DNA of 64,000 nt from Roseibium sp. MMSF_3412 (GTDB taxonomy: Bacteria > Pseudomonadota > Alphaproteobacteria > Rhizobiales > Stappiaceae): positions 1 through 64,000 of the forward strand of contig NZ_JASHJI010000021.1 of the NCBI RefSeq assembly GCF_030733265.1, read 5' to 3'. A model generated the notes under the pieces. The model ran no database searches. It was not told the origin of the DNA and saw only the letters and a list, made by a program, of their open reading frames with translations. Shown here in pieces: positions 49,766-59,423 of this stretch. A program made the translations under genes and the position numbers. Positions within the stretch are counted from its first letter, which is position 1; the number at the start of each line of letters is the position of its first letter.

Positions 49766-51088
49766 ATGGCGCATTTCATCGACCGCAGACTGAACCCGAA
49801 AGACAAGAGCCTGAGCAACAGGCGCCGCTTCCTGAAACGGGTCCGCACCCAGATCAAGAAAGCGGTCGAGGATGCCGTGCGTGAGCGCGGCGTGGCGGAT
49901 GTCGGACGGGCCAAGGACGTGAGCGTTCCCACCGGTGGTGTCAACGAGCCCTCGTTCCGCAAGGCGTCCGAAGGCGGGCGCCGGGAACGGGTGCTTACCG
50001 GCAACAAGAGTTTCCAGACCGGCGACCGGATCGAAAAGCCGCCGCGCGGCGGTGGCTCGGGCGCCGGCCGCCAGGGCGCGCCCGGCGGTGACGGCGAAGA
50101 TGATTTCCTGTTTGCGCTGTCCAGAGAGGAATTTCTCGACTTCTTCTTCGAGGATCTGGAATTGCCCGACCTCGTCAAGCAGAGCCTCAAGGAGATCACC
50201 AGAACACATCCGCACAGGGCCGGGTATTCCACGTCCGGCGCACCGGCCAACATCAACATTGCCCGCACGATGCGCAATGCCCTTGGCCGCAGGATCGGGC
50301 TGAAACGGCCGACGGACAAGGAGGCACAGGCGCTCCTGAAGGAAATCCTCAAACTGGAAAAAATCACCTCACCGACGCCCGAGCAACGCGCGGAGCTGGC
50401 CGGCCTGCGCGCGGCCTACGAGACCCTGGTCAAGCGGCGCAAGATCGTCGCCTATATCGACCCGCTGGACGTGCGCTACAACCATTTCGTCCAGCAGCCG
50501 GAACCGAATGCCAATGCCGTCATGTTCTGTCTCATGGACGTGTCGGCTTCCATGGGCGAGCGTGAAAAGGATCTGGCGAAGCGGTTCTTCATGCTGCTGC
50601 ACCTGTTCCTCGACCGCCGCTATGAAAAGACGGACATCGTGTTCATTCGGCACACGCATGACGCATCCGAGGTCGACGAGGACACCTTCTTCTATTCTCC
50701 GCAGACCGGCGGAACCGTCGTGAGTACGGCCCTGGTCGTGATGCAGGACATCATCCGGGACAGGTACCCGCCCTCGGAGTGGAACATCTACGCGGCACAG
50801 GCCTCGGACGGGGAAAATTTCAGCGGCGATTCCCAGCGCTGCGCCACCCTGCTCGGTGACGACCTCATGCAGGTCTGCCAGTACTTTGCCTATGTCGAGA
50901 TCGTCGGAGAGGACGAAGCGCAGCTGATCAACAGCGAAGCGACCGGCATGGAGCTTTGGGAGTCCTACGGCCGCGTGGCCGAAGCCTGGCCGAATTTCGC
51001 GCGAAAACGCGTTGCCACCGCCGCTGACATCTACCCCGTCTTCCGCGAACTCTTCGCCCGCGATCCGGCAGGACAAGGCCATGGCTAA
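49766..51088 (+). CDS. yeaH: YeaH/YhbH family protein (DUF444)
   Basis: The 440-residue protein has the DUF444 start MAHFIDRRLNPKDKSLSNRR, a Gly/Arg-rich linker (about 90-110) and a VWA-like C-terminal part with MDVSASMGEREKD. It is the constant partner of PrkA in stress operons and is thought to act with it. It overlaps the SpoVR start by 8 bp. Length is close to E. coli YeaH (427). Confidence 0.94.
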   Translation: MAHFIDRRLNPKDKSLSNRRRFLKRVRTQIKKAVEDAVRERGVADVGRAKDVSVPTGGVNEPSFRKASEGGRRERVLTGNKSFQTGDRIEKPPRGGGSGAGRQGAPGGDGEDDFLFALSREEFLDFFFEDLELPDLVKQSLKEITRTHPHRAGYSTSGAPANINIARTMRNALGRRIGLKRPTDKEAQALLKEILKLEKITSPTPEQRAELAGLRAAYETLVKRRKIVAYIDPLDVRYNHFVQQPEPNANAVMFCLMDVSASMGEREKDLAKRFFMLLHLFLDRRYEKTDIVFIRHTHDASEVDEDTFFYSPQTGGTVVSTALVVMQDIIRDRYPPSEWNIYAAQASDGENFSGDSQRCATLLGDDLMQVCQYFAYVEIVGEDEAQLINSEATGMELWESYGRVAEAWPNFARKRVATAADIYPVFRELFARDPAGQGHG

Positions 51089-52589
51089 ACGCACGGCAAA
51101 AGCAAAGTCCGGCCTGCTGTTCGACCACGCCGACTGGGACTTCGACACATTGCGGCGAACGCTGGATGCGATCGAAGACGTGGCGCGCGACGACCTGGGG
51201 CTCGACTTTTATCCGAACCAGATCGAAATCATTTCGTCCGAGCAGATGCTGGACGCCTATTCCTCGATCGGCATGCCGCTGATGTACCATCACTGGTCGT
51301 TCGGAAAGCACTTTCTCGGCCACGAGCGCCTTTACCGGAAGGGCGCGCGCGGGCTTGCCTATGAGATCGTGATCAACTCAAATCCGTGCATCAGCTACTG
51401 CCTGGAAGAGAACACGATGCCCCTGCAGGCGCTGGTAATGGCGCATGCCGCGTTCGGCCACAATCACTTCTTCAAGTCCAACCACCTGTTCCGGCAGTGG
51501 ACCGATGCCGACGGCATTCTCGACTACCTTGAATATGCACGAAAATTCATTGCCTCTTGTGAGGAGAAGCATGGCCTGGGCGAGGTTGAGGCAACGCTCG
51601 ACGCGGCGCATTCGCTCATGCCGCACGGTGTGTTCCGGCATCGCCGTCCGCGGCAACCGTCGCTGCGCGAGGCGGAGGAACAGCGGCGCGAGCGGATCGC
51701 CGCCGCAGAACAGAACGTTCACTATCTCTGGAACACCATACTGAACGCTCCGCCCGGTCAGGCGTCCACGGACAAGGATCTTCTCGACCGCAAACGCGAC
51801 ATGCATCTTCCGGAAGAAAACCTGCTTTACTTCCTGGAACATTACAGCCCCGTTCTGACCACCTGGCAGCGTGAGATCCTGCGGATCGTCCGCAATATCG
51901 GCCAGTATTTTTACCCGCAGAAGCAGACGAAGGTCATGAATGAAGGCTGCGCCTCCTTCGTGCACTACTACATATTGAACACGCTGCATGAACAGGGACG
52001 CATCAGCGACGGGGCCATGCTGGAAATCCTGCACAGCCACACCAATGTGCTGACCCAGCCGGACTTCGACGATCCCCGTTTTTCCGGGATCAATCCCTAT
52101 GCGCTCGGGTTCGCCATGATGGACGACATCCGGCGTGTGTGCGTGGACCCGACCGAAGAGGACCGGGAATGGTTCCCCGATCTTGCCGGAAGCGGCGACT
52201 GGCGCAGTGTCTTGAGACACGCATGGGCCAATTATCGCGACGAAAGCTTCATCCAGCAGTTTCTCTCCCCAGCGGTCATCCGGCGGTTCCGGATGTTCGC
52301 GCTCTCCGACGAATCGTCCTCGCGCTACTGCACGGTGACAGGCATTCACAATGAGCAGGGTTACCGGCACGTGCGCGATGCGCTTGCGCGCGACCATGAC
52401 CTTGCCGCGCTGGAGCCGGAAATCCAGGTCGCCGATGCCGATCTGCTCGGTGACCGCTGCCTGCACCTCAAGGCCATCCGGCGCAATTCCGTTCCGCTTG
52501 ATCCGGACAGCAGGACCGCCACGCTGAAACATGTCGAACGGCTGTGGGGCTACAAGATTGAAATCGTTGAATGCGATGCAATCAACTGA
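51081..52589 (+). CDS. SpoVR family protein (YcgB)
   Basis: The 502-residue protein is of SpoVR type: FYPNQIEIISSEQMLDAYSS, MPLMYHHWSFGKHF, YEIVINSNPCISYCLEENT and the C-terminal RCLHLKAIRRN. In Bacillus SpoVR affects spore cortex formation; in non-sporulating proteobacteria it travels with PrkA and YeaH. The ATG at 51081 is inside the yeaH end; an earlier in-frame start would overlap far more. The convergent LysR gene ends only 8 bp after its stop. Confidence 0.94.
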   Translation: MAKRTAKAKSGLLFDHADWDFDTLRRTLDAIEDVARDDLGLDFYPNQIEIISSEQMLDAYSSIGMPLMYHHWSFGKHFLGHERLYRKGARGLAYEIVINSNPCISYCLEENTMPLQALVMAHAAFGHNHFFKSNHLFRQWTDADGILDYLEYARKFIASCEEKHGLGEVEATLDAAHSLMPHGVFRHRRPRQPSLREAEEQRRERIAAAEQNVHYLWNTILNAPPGQASTDKDLLDRKRDMHLPEENLLYFLEHYSPVLTTWQREILRIVRNIGQYFYPQKQTKVMNEGCASFVHYYILNTLHEQGRISDGAMLEILHSHTNVLTQPDFDDPRFSGINPYALGFAMMDDIRRVCVDPTEEDREWFPDLAGSGDWRSVLRHAWANYRDESFIQQFLSPAVIRRFRMFALSDESSSRYCTVTGIHNEQGYRHVRDALARDHDLAALEPEIQVADADLLGDRCLHLKAIRRNSVPLDPDSRTATLKHVERLWGYKIEIVECDAIN

Positions 52590-52597
52590 TCGGCTTT

Positions 52598-53518
52598 TCA
52601 GACTGCAGCCAGCTCTTCGGAAAGATCCCGGAATGCCTGTTTGAAGGCAGCCGTGAGCGGGTTTCCGGCGACCCCGGACCGCGTCAGCAGTCCAACCGGG
52701 CGTGAAACGTCCGGGCTGCCCAGTTTTCTGAAGGCCAGCGTTTTTCCCTGCGCCGAGTACATTGCCGATCGCGGCAGCAGTGCAACGCCGATGCCCTCGC
52801 TGACAAGATCCATTGCCGTGGTTGAGCGGCCGACCTCGTAGGTCCATTGGGCCGACAATTTGCCTCTGGCCATCGCCTCGTCAATCAGGAGACGGTTTCC
52901 GGTGCCCCTTGCCGGCAGGATCAGCGGCTCTTCCCGAAGATCCGGCCATGCGACCGTGGCCGCTGCAGCCAAATGATGATCGCGGCGCAAGGTCAGGACG
53001 ATGCTGTCTTCGAAGAGCGGTTCGAACTCGGTATTCGGTTCAAGAGATCCGATCGAACAGATGCCGAAATCGGCGTCTCCCTGCGAGACCGCCTCGGCAA
53101 CTTCGTTGGCGGCACGGTCCAGCAACCGTATTCTCGGAACGGCTCCGTTTTGCCGAAGTTTGCGGATGGCGGGTGCCAAGAGGGGCGTGACCATGGTCGG
53201 GATCATCGCGATCGTTACCAGTGAACCGCGCTGGTGGGCAAAGGCGACGCTCTCGTCGCGCATGGCCAGCGTTGTCTCCCGCGCACCTTCCAGCATCGCC
53301 TCTGCCCGCGCCTGCAACCGCTTGGCGGCAAGCGTCGGCCTGACGGCGCGCGTGGTGCGTTCGAACAGAACCGAGCCGAGCGTCTCTTCCAGTTTCTGGA
53401 TCCTTCGGGTGATTGCCGATTGCGACAGGCTCAGCCGCTCGGCGGCGTGGTGAAAGGAGGCCGTTTCCATGACCGCCAGGAAGGCTTCAAGATCATTGAA
53501 ATCAAAATTGATGCGCAT
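52598..53518 (-). CDS. tcuR: LysR-family regulator of the tcu operon
   Basis: The 306-residue protein has the LysR helix-turn-helix (FLAVMETASFHHAAERLSLS, QSAITRRIQKLEETLGSVLFERTTR) and a periplasmic-binding-like effector domain. It is divergent from tcuA with an 79-bp gap that should hold its binding sites. In Salmonella TcuR activates tcuABC in response to tricarballylate; assignment here rests on context. Confidence 0.82.
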   Translation of the reverse strand: MRINFDFNDLEAFLAVMETASFHHAAERLSLSQSAITRRIQKLEETLGSVLFERTTRAVRPTLAAKRLQARAEAMLEGARETTLAMRDESVAFAHQRGSLVTIAMIPTMVTPLLAPAIRKLRQNGAVPRIRLLDRAANEVAEAVSQGDADFGICSIGSLEPNTEFEPLFEDSIVLTLRRDHHLAAAATVAWPDLREEPLILPARGTGNRLLIDEAMARGKLSAQWTYEVGRSTTAMDLVSEGIGVALLPRSAMYSAQGKTLAFRKLGSPDVSRPVGLLTRSGVAGNPLTAAFKQAFRDLSEELAAV

Positions 53519-53597
53519 AGCGCATTAATCGTTCAAAAAGCAACATTTGTCAAAATAATCGGCGCGCTGGTATGAGGCCACCGAGAGGAAACGCATC

Positions 53598-54983
53598 ATG
53601 ACCAGCCCATACGATATCGCCATCATCGGCGGCGGCAACGCCGCCCTTTGCGCGGCCATGACGGCTGCGGAAAAAGGCGCGAAGGTCGTTATCCTCGAGA
53701 CCGCGCCGAAAGCCTATCGCGGCGGCAATTCCCGCCATACCAGAAACTTCAGATGCATGCATTCCGCCCCGCTTGGCCCGCTGGTCGATGACTACAGCGA
53801 GGACGAGTATTTCGACGATCTCTTGAAAGTCACCGACGGCAAGACCGACGAGACGCTTGCAAGACTGGCGATCCGCACGTCCGAGGAATGCCTGCCCTGG
53901 ATGGAGGAGCATGGCGTTCGCTTTCAGCCATCCCTGTCCGGTACGCTTTCGCTGGCCCGCACCAATGCGTTTTTCATGGGTGGTGGCAAGTCGCTGGTCA
54001 ACGCCTACTACCGCACCGCCGAAAAGCTTGGCGTTTCGGTTCTCTACGAAGCCAATGTCACGCATCTGGAGCTAGACGGCGATACGATCGTGCGGATCGA
54101 CTACACGCATGAAGGCGAAACAAAACAGCTTGAGCCCAGCGCCGTGATTGTCGCTTCCGGCGGCTTCCAGGCGGATACCGAGTGGCTCACCCGCGCCTGG
54201 GGTCCGGCGGCGAAGAACTTCCTCATCCGCGGAACGCCCTACAACCGTGGCGTCGTTCTGGCGGACCTTCTCGATCAGGGCGTCCAGTCGGTCGGCGATC
54301 CGACCCAGTGCCACGCGGTTGCGATCGATGGCCGCGCCCCGAAATTCGACGGCGGTATCGTCACGCGGCTGGACTGCGTTCCGTTTTCCATCGTCGTCAA
54401 CAAGGAGGCGGATCGCTTCTACGACGAGGGCGAAGACGTCTGGCCGAAGCGCTATGCCATCTGGGGACGTCTGGTTGCCAACCAACCGGACCAGGTCGGT
54501 TATGTGATCATCGATTCCAAGTCGCTGGAACTGTTCATGCCGTCGGTCTTCCCCCCGATCAAGGCGGATACGCTGGAGGAGTTGGCCGACAAGATGGGGC
54601 TGCCGCCCGTTAAGCTGGTCGAGACCGTAAAGACGTTCAACGCAGCGTGCGGCGATACATCTAACTTTCATCCGACCGAGCTGGACGGTGTCAAAACCAG
54701 CGGGATCAACATTCCAAAGACCAACTGGGCGCGCCCGATCAATGAACCGCCTTTTTACGGCTACAGCCTGAGGACGGGCGTCACCTTCACCTATCTTGGC
54801 CTGAAGGTCGATGAAAACGCCCAGTGCAGCACGGCAAGCGGCCCGATCCGGAACCTGTGGGCGGCCGGGGAAACCATGGCCGGGTCGATTCTCGGGCAGG
54901 GCTATCTTGCCGGTTTCGGCATGACCATCGGAACCGTGTTCGGACGCATCGCAGGCCGGGAGGCTGCCAATCATGCAAACTGA
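53598..54983 (+). CDS. tcuA: FAD-dependent tricarballylate dehydrogenase
   Basis: The 461-residue flavoprotein of the succinate dehydrogenase/fumarate reductase family has the dinucleotide site YDIAIIGGGNAALCAAMTAAE, the RGGNSRHTRN segment near FAD, and the C-terminal GETMAGSILGQGYLAGFGMTI. TcuA oxidises tricarballylate to cis-aconitate, with electrons passed through TcuB. GAGGAAA precedes the ATG. It overlaps tcuB by 11 bp. Confidence 0.9.
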   Translation: MTSPYDIAIIGGGNAALCAAMTAAEKGAKVVILETAPKAYRGGNSRHTRNFRCMHSAPLGPLVDDYSEDEYFDDLLKVTDGKTDETLARLAIRTSEECLPWMEEHGVRFQPSLSGTLSLARTNAFFMGGGKSLVNAYYRTAEKLGVSVLYEANVTHLELDGDTIVRIDYTHEGETKQLEPSAVIVASGGFQADTEWLTRAWGPAAKNFLIRGTPYNRGVVLADLLDQGVQSVGDPTQCHAVAIDGRAPKFDGGIVTRLDCVPFSIVVNKEADRFYDEGEDVWPKRYAIWGRLVANQPDQVGYVIIDSKSLELFMPSVFPPIKADTLEELADKMGLPPVKLVETVKTFNAACGDTSNFHPTELDGVKTSGINIPKTNWARPINEPPFYGYSLRTGVTFTYLGLKVDENAQCSTASGPIRNLWAAGETMAGSILGQGYLAGFGMTIGTVFGRIAGREAANHAN

Positions 54984-56040
54984 TCTGCTCCAGGAAGCCC
55001 GCCGTCAGGCGGAAATCTGCAATGCCTGCCGCTATTGCGAAGGCTACTGCTCGGTGTTCCCGGCGCTGCACCAGGAACGCTTCTTTTCCGATGCCAACCT
55101 GACCCAGCTGGCCAATCTCTGCCACAATTGCCGGGGCTGCTACTATGCGTGCCAGTACACGGCCCCGCACGAATTCGATCTCAACCTGCCGAAAGCCCTT
55201 GCGGAAGTGCGCCAGGACAGTTGGGAGAACTTCGCCTGGCCGGCCCCCGTGGCACGGCGGTTTCAGAAAAGCGGTGTGATGATCGCACTTGCGACGATCC
55301 TTGGATTTGCGCTGCTGTTCCTGGCGTTCCGTGCGCTCGGTTCTGCCGGCGGCGAGGGCTTTTACGCGGTTCTGTCCCACTCCGCCATGGTCGCGATCTT
55401 CCTGCCGGCCTTCCTGTTCCCGTTGGCCAGCATCGCCGTCAGCCTCAGGCGCTACTGGCAGGAAACCGGCGGAAAGACGATCACGCTCAGCCAGATCGCG
55501 GGCGCGTTCGGGTCCGCCGCGAAGATGAAGAACCTGGCGGGCGGGCATGGCGACGGCTGCAATTTCGAGGACGAGGACCGGTTCAGCCAGGCGCGCCGGC
55601 ACGCACACCAGGCGGTGATGTACGGTTTCCTGCTCTGTTTCGCCTCAACATCCGCCGGAACGATCCTTCACTATGTCTTCGACATGCCCGCCCCTTACCC
55701 GTTGTGGTCGCTGCCGAAGCTTCTGGGCATTCCGGGCGGCATCCTGATGGTGATCGGAACAGTCATGCTCGCGTCGCTCAAGCTCAAGGCCGAACGGTCC
55801 CTCGGAGCTCCGTCCGCCTGGGGCGGCGAGATGGGCTTTATCGTGCTCCTGTTCCTGGTCGCGCTCTCCGGGCTTGCGCTTTACGCGCTCGGCAGCACGG
55901 CGGCCATGCCCGCGCTTCTGGCCATCCACCTCGGTTCGGTGCTCAGCTTCTTCCTGCTGACGCCCTACACCAAGATGGCCCACGGCTTTTACCGCCTCGC
56001 GGCGCTTGTGCGCGATGAACAGCGCAAGTCGGCCGGATAA
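54973..56040 (+). CDS. tcuB: Tricarballylate-utilisation electron carrier TcuB (CitB family)
   Basis: The 355-residue protein has an N-terminal iron-sulfur part with CNACRYCEGYC and CHNCRGCYYACQY (two 4Fe-4S-type Cys groups) and a C-terminal membrane part of about six helices. TcuB reoxidises the FADH2 of TcuA and passes electrons to the membrane quinone pool. It closes the tcu operon; no permease gene follows, unlike Salmonella, but a TctC binding protein is encoded 7.6 kb away. Confidence 0.92.
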   Translation: MQTDLLQEARRQAEICNACRYCEGYCSVFPALHQERFFSDANLTQLANLCHNCRGCYYACQYTAPHEFDLNLPKALAEVRQDSWENFAWPAPVARRFQKSGVMIALATILGFALLFLAFRALGSAGGEGFYAVLSHSAMVAIFLPAFLFPLASIAVSLRRYWQETGGKTITLSQIAGAFGSAAKMKNLAGGHGDGCNFEDEDRFSQARRHAHQAVMYGFLLCFASTSAGTILHYVFDMPAPYPLWSLPKLLGIPGGILMVIGTVMLASLKLKAERSLGAPSAWGGEMGFIVLLFLVALSGLALYALGSTAAMPALLAIHLGSVLSFFLLTPYTKMAHGFYRLAALVRDEQRKSAG

Positions 56041-56053
56041 ACCCAGCCAGACG

Positions 56054-57586
56054 TTATCCGGTTGTGTCGGTGACCGTGAACTGACCCATCATGCCCTGAT
56101 CTTCATGCTCCAGAATGTGGCAGTGATACATGTAAGGGAAATCTTCACTCGCAAGGTGATCGAACCGGACGACGATCTCGGACCAGCCATCGTCGTCCAG
56201 CACCACCGTGTCCTTCCAGCCGGCTTGATCCGGCGTCACGGCAGCCCCCTCCATCTGTTCGACCAGGAACGAACAGCCGTGCACATGGAACGGGTGCGCC
56301 CCTTGATCGGAGCGAATGCGCCAGCGTTCCCAGACACCGCGTTCGACGCGCTCGTTGATGACGCCCATGTCCATCACCGCACCGTTGATCGTCATGCTCA
56401 TTGCGCCATGGCCGGCATGGGCGCCGTGGCCACCCGTGTGCCCGGCATGGGTGCTCTCCCCGTCGCCATGATCCATCTCCAGAACGAACTCGCGTGTCTT
56501 TCTGATCTCGCTGGCGTCCGGACGCTCGATCGTTGCCAACCGCTCCGGAACGGGCGCGCGATGGGCGACCAGCGTCCTGTCGACTTTCAGGAGCAACGAT
56601 GCGGGAGCGGATGATTGACCGGGTCCGGTGACGAGGCCCACCAGGCCCGAAATGATCCCCTCACCTTCCTCGTCGATATCGTCCTCGAAGAATGTCAGCA
56701 GTTCGGCGGACGTGTCTTCAGACAGGTCCACGATGATCTCGCACCGTTCACCGGGAGACATTTCCATTGTCGTCATCGGCACGGGTGATTCCAGGAGGCC
56801 GCCATCGCTGGCAATCTTGTGGAACATCCGGTTGTCGGCGAATGCCAGGATGTAAAACCGCGCATTCGCCCCGTTGAGTATCCGGAGACGGACCTTGCCC
56901 GCCGGAACTTCGGCAACCGGCGACAGCGCACCGTTGATGACCGCCGTGTCGCCGAACCAGCCGTCTTCCCCGGCCTCTTCAAGCGAATAGACCAGCCCGC
57001 CCGCCGCATCGAAGGTTCTGTCCTGAATGATGACCGGAAGATCGTCGAGACCGTAGCGGTTCGGGAGTTCCTTCGAGACAGCGTCATCATCATCGATGAT
57101 GATCATGCCGGCGAGGCCCCTGTAGGTCTGGGGTCCGGTTTTTCCGTGGGTATGGGAATGGTACCAGCATGTCGCTGCCGGCTGCACGATCGAAAGGGTT
57201 GGCTGCCAGCTTTCGCCGGGAGGCATTTCCAGCTGCGGTCCTCCATCCACATTCCCGGGAACATGCAGCCCATGGCCGTGGATGGAAACACCTTCGTTCA
57301 ATGTGTTGTGATAGTTGAGGTTGAGTTCCGTGTTCCGCCGCGTGCGAATGGTCGGACCCAGATAGTCCTGGCTGATGCCGAGTGTCGGTGTCATGACGCC
57401 CGGCTTGAAAGACCACAGACCGGTGCGAATGGTCAGATCCACCGGCTCGCCGTTGGTGCCGTCCGCAAGAGGCGGTATCGGCAGGGAGGGCCGGGCCGTG
57501 TTCGACCATGACGGTCCTGCGAGGCAGACACCCGTAAGCGACAGGCCGCCTGCGAGGAATTGACGCCGGGACAATTTGAGCGACAT
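56054..57586 (-). CDS. Tat-exported multicopper oxidase (CueO-like)
   Basis: The 510-residue protein begins with a Tat signal (SRRQFLAGGLSLTG, then cleavage after WS-N-T region). All copper ligands are visible: HGHGLH and CWYHSHTHG, then HPFHVHG, and YHCHILEHEDQGMM with the type 1 Cys and axial Met. A His/Gly/Met-rich stretch (HTGGHGAHAGHGAMSM) recalls the Met-rich copper-binding insert of CueO. Likely roles are periplasmic Cu(I) oxidation or laccase-like metal/phenol oxidation. The ATG at 57586 follows GGAG. It is convergent with tcuB (13-bp gap). Confidence 0.9.
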   Translation of the reverse strand: MSLKLSRRQFLAGGLSLTGVCLAGPSWSNTARPSLPIPPLADGTNGEPVDLTIRTGLWSFKPGVMTPTLGISQDYLGPTIRTRRNTELNLNYHNTLNEGVSIHGHGLHVPGNVDGGPQLEMPPGESWQPTLSIVQPAATCWYHSHTHGKTGPQTYRGLAGMIIIDDDDAVSKELPNRYGLDDLPVIIQDRTFDAAGGLVYSLEEAGEDGWFGDTAVINGALSPVAEVPAGKVRLRILNGANARFYILAFADNRMFHKIASDGGLLESPVPMTTMEMSPGERCEIIVDLSEDTSAELLTFFEDDIDEEGEGIISGLVGLVTGPGQSSAPASLLLKVDRTLVAHRAPVPERLATIERPDASEIRKTREFVLEMDHGDGESTHAGHTGGHGAHAGHGAMSMTINGAVMDMGVINERVERGVWERWRIRSDQGAHPFHVHGCSFLVEQMEGAAVTPDQAGWKDTVVLDDDGWSEIVVRFDHLASEDFPYMYHCHILEHEDQGMMGQFTVTDTTG

Positions 57587-57807
57587 TTCTGATCTCCAAA
57601 TCAACAGATACGGTGCGGGTGCGCTCCCCACTCATATCGGCGAGACAGCGCGCAAAAACTCGATGTAGATGTGAATGGGAAACACATGCGTCTGCGTCCA
57701 TCGGACAAATGCCGGATCGACCGTCCCGGCTATGGGACATAAGGTCAATTCGGGTGCCTCAACCGGGCGCCAGGGTGCCGGCCGCACACAAGACAGGGAA
57801 AGACTTC

Positions 57808-58347
57808 ATGCTGGATACGAACGGACCGTTTTGGAATTGGCGCACCTTTTTTGCCATGTTCGTTCTGATCGTGTTTGCCACAAGCGTCGTTGAGGTCTTC
57901 AACGAATTCCGCGCTGGCGAAACGCTCGGGTCCATGGGGGACGATCTTGCCAGACTTGTCATCAGCGCGCTGGTCCTGGGTGCCTTTCTGTATGATCGCC
58001 ATAACCAGCAGAAAACACTCCGGGAGCTGAGCGGACAGCTTGAAAAGGCGCGCGGTCAACTGGCGCGGTTCGATTCCCGATCGGTTGAGCTTGCCGGACA
58101 GTATCGCGCGGTCATGCAAAAGCAGTTCGATGCCTGGAACCTGACGGCCAGCGAGCAGGATGTGGTGATCGGAATGCTGAAGGGCCTTACGTTCCGGGAA
58201 ATCGCGGGGCTCAGGGACACCCGTGAAAAGACGGTCCGCCAGCAGGCCTCCACAGTCTACAGGAAAGCCGGTGTTTCCAGCCGCAACGAGCTGACCGCCT
58301 GGTTCTTCGAAGACATGCTGGATCCGTTACCGGCTCAGGTCGAGTGA
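57808..58347 (+). CDS. Membrane-bound LuxR-type regulator
   Basis: The 179-residue protein has two N-terminal membrane helices (FFAMFVLIVFATSVVEVF and LARLVISALVLGAFLY), a coiled-coil stretch (about 62-90) and a LuxR helix-turn-helix (LTASEQDVVIGMLKGLTFREI, then EKTVRQQASTVYRKAG). A DNA-binding domain tethered to the membrane without receiver or ligand domain is unusual. It is divergent from the multicopper oxidase gene, so control of periplasmic copper or redox stress is a guess. Confidence 0.82.
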   Translation: MLDTNGPFWNWRTFFAMFVLIVFATSVVEVFNEFRAGETLGSMGDDLARLVISALVLGAFLYDRHNQQKTLRELSGQLEKARGQLARFDSRSVELAGQYRAVMQKQFDAWNLTASEQDVVIGMLKGLTFREIAGLRDTREKTVRQQASTVYRKAGVSSRNELTAWFFEDMLDPLPAQVE

Positions 58348-58516
58348 ACAAGAGACGCTTCGCGACCTGAAAACGTCGGGTCTTGGCCTTGTCAGGCCCT
58401 GGAAGCGAGATATAACCCCCGAACGCTTGGAAACGAGACCGGCGACGCGGCGCGCTATTCTGCCGTCTTGCAGTGCCGGGATCGTCAACAGAACAAACAG
58501 AACTCCGGGTGCTTTG

Positions 58517-59398
58517 GTGGAAACGCAAACAATAACAATTCTCGACGGCGGCATGGGCCAGGAGCTTGTCCGCCTGAGCGGGCTGGAACCGACAGGGCTC
58601 TGGTCAACGCGGATCATGATGGAGCGGCCCGACCTTGTCGGCGAGATCCACGATTCCTACTTCGCCGCCGGCGCTCATGTGGCAACGGCGAACACCTATG
58701 CGATCCATCGCGACCGCCTGCGCCCGAACGGGATTGAGGACCAGTTCGAAAAGCTGCAGCAGCAGGCCTGTGAAATCGCTTGCCGCTCGCGCGATGCAAA
58801 CGGGTCCGGCTCGGTGGTCGGGTCCGTCGGTCCGCTCGGCTGGTCCTACAGCCATGACGGCGCGCCTCCGGAAGATGAGTCCATCGAGCTTTACGCGGAA
58901 ATCTGCCGTATCCAGGCGGACTTCGTGGATTCCTACCTGATCGAGACGATCGCGTCGATCGAACAGGCAAGGGCGTCCGTCAAAGGTGCGCTCGGTCACG
59001 GAAAGCCGGTCTGGATCGGTTTAACGGTCGACGATGCCGACGGCACCAGGCTGCGCTCGGGGGAAAGCCTTGCGGACGCCGTGGCCGAAGTTGCCGCGCT
59101 TGGCCCGCAGGCCATTCTCATGAACTGCTCGATACCCGAGGCGGTGGCCGCCGGATTGAACGCCATGCCGGAGACAGACCTGCCGACGGGGGGCTACGCC
59201 AACGGCTTCACCGGGATCAGCAAGGAATTCCTGTCCGCCGGCAGCGCGGTGACAAAATTGACATCGCGTGTCGACCTCACGCCGGATGCCTATGCCGATC
59301 ATGTCGGCGGATGGGTCGCGTCCGGCGCGACGATCATCGGCGGATGCTGCGAAGTCGGGCCGGCTCATATCCGCGAACTTGCCCGGCGTTTCGGCTGA
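58517..59398 (+). CDS. Homocysteine S-methyltransferase family protein
   Basis: The 293-residue TIM-barrel protein has the MmuM/BHMT pattern: ILDGGMGQELVRL at the start, TANTYAIHR, VGSVGPLGWSY, and zinc cysteines in LMNCSIPEA and IIGGCCEVGPAHI. It would transfer a methyl group to homocysteine from S-methylmethionine or a betaine. GTG 58517 gives the standard N-terminus; an ATG at 58427 would add 30 atypical residues. No operon partner is apparent. Confidence 0.85.
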   Translation: METQTITILDGGMGQELVRLSGLEPTGLWSTRIMMERPDLVGEIHDSYFAAGAHVATANTYAIHRDRLRPNGIEDQFEKLQQQACEIACRSRDANGSGSVVGSVGPLGWSYSHDGAPPEDESIELYAEICRIQADFVDSYLIETIASIEQARASVKGALGHGKPVWIGLTVDDADGTRLRSGESLADAVAEVAALGPQAILMNCSIPEAVAAGLNAMPETDLPTGGYANGFTGISKEFLSAGSAVTKLTSRVDLTPDAYADHVGGWVASGATIIGGCCEVGPAHIRELARRFG

Positions 59399-59423
59399 TC
59401 GCGAAAGCGCGACCCCCGCGCGT

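Noticed and set aside
47811..52589. prkA-yeaH-spoVR as a phage-defence or novel kinase island
   Set aside because: The trio is a widespread stress operon with standard lengths and motifs; only its upstream repeats are unusual.
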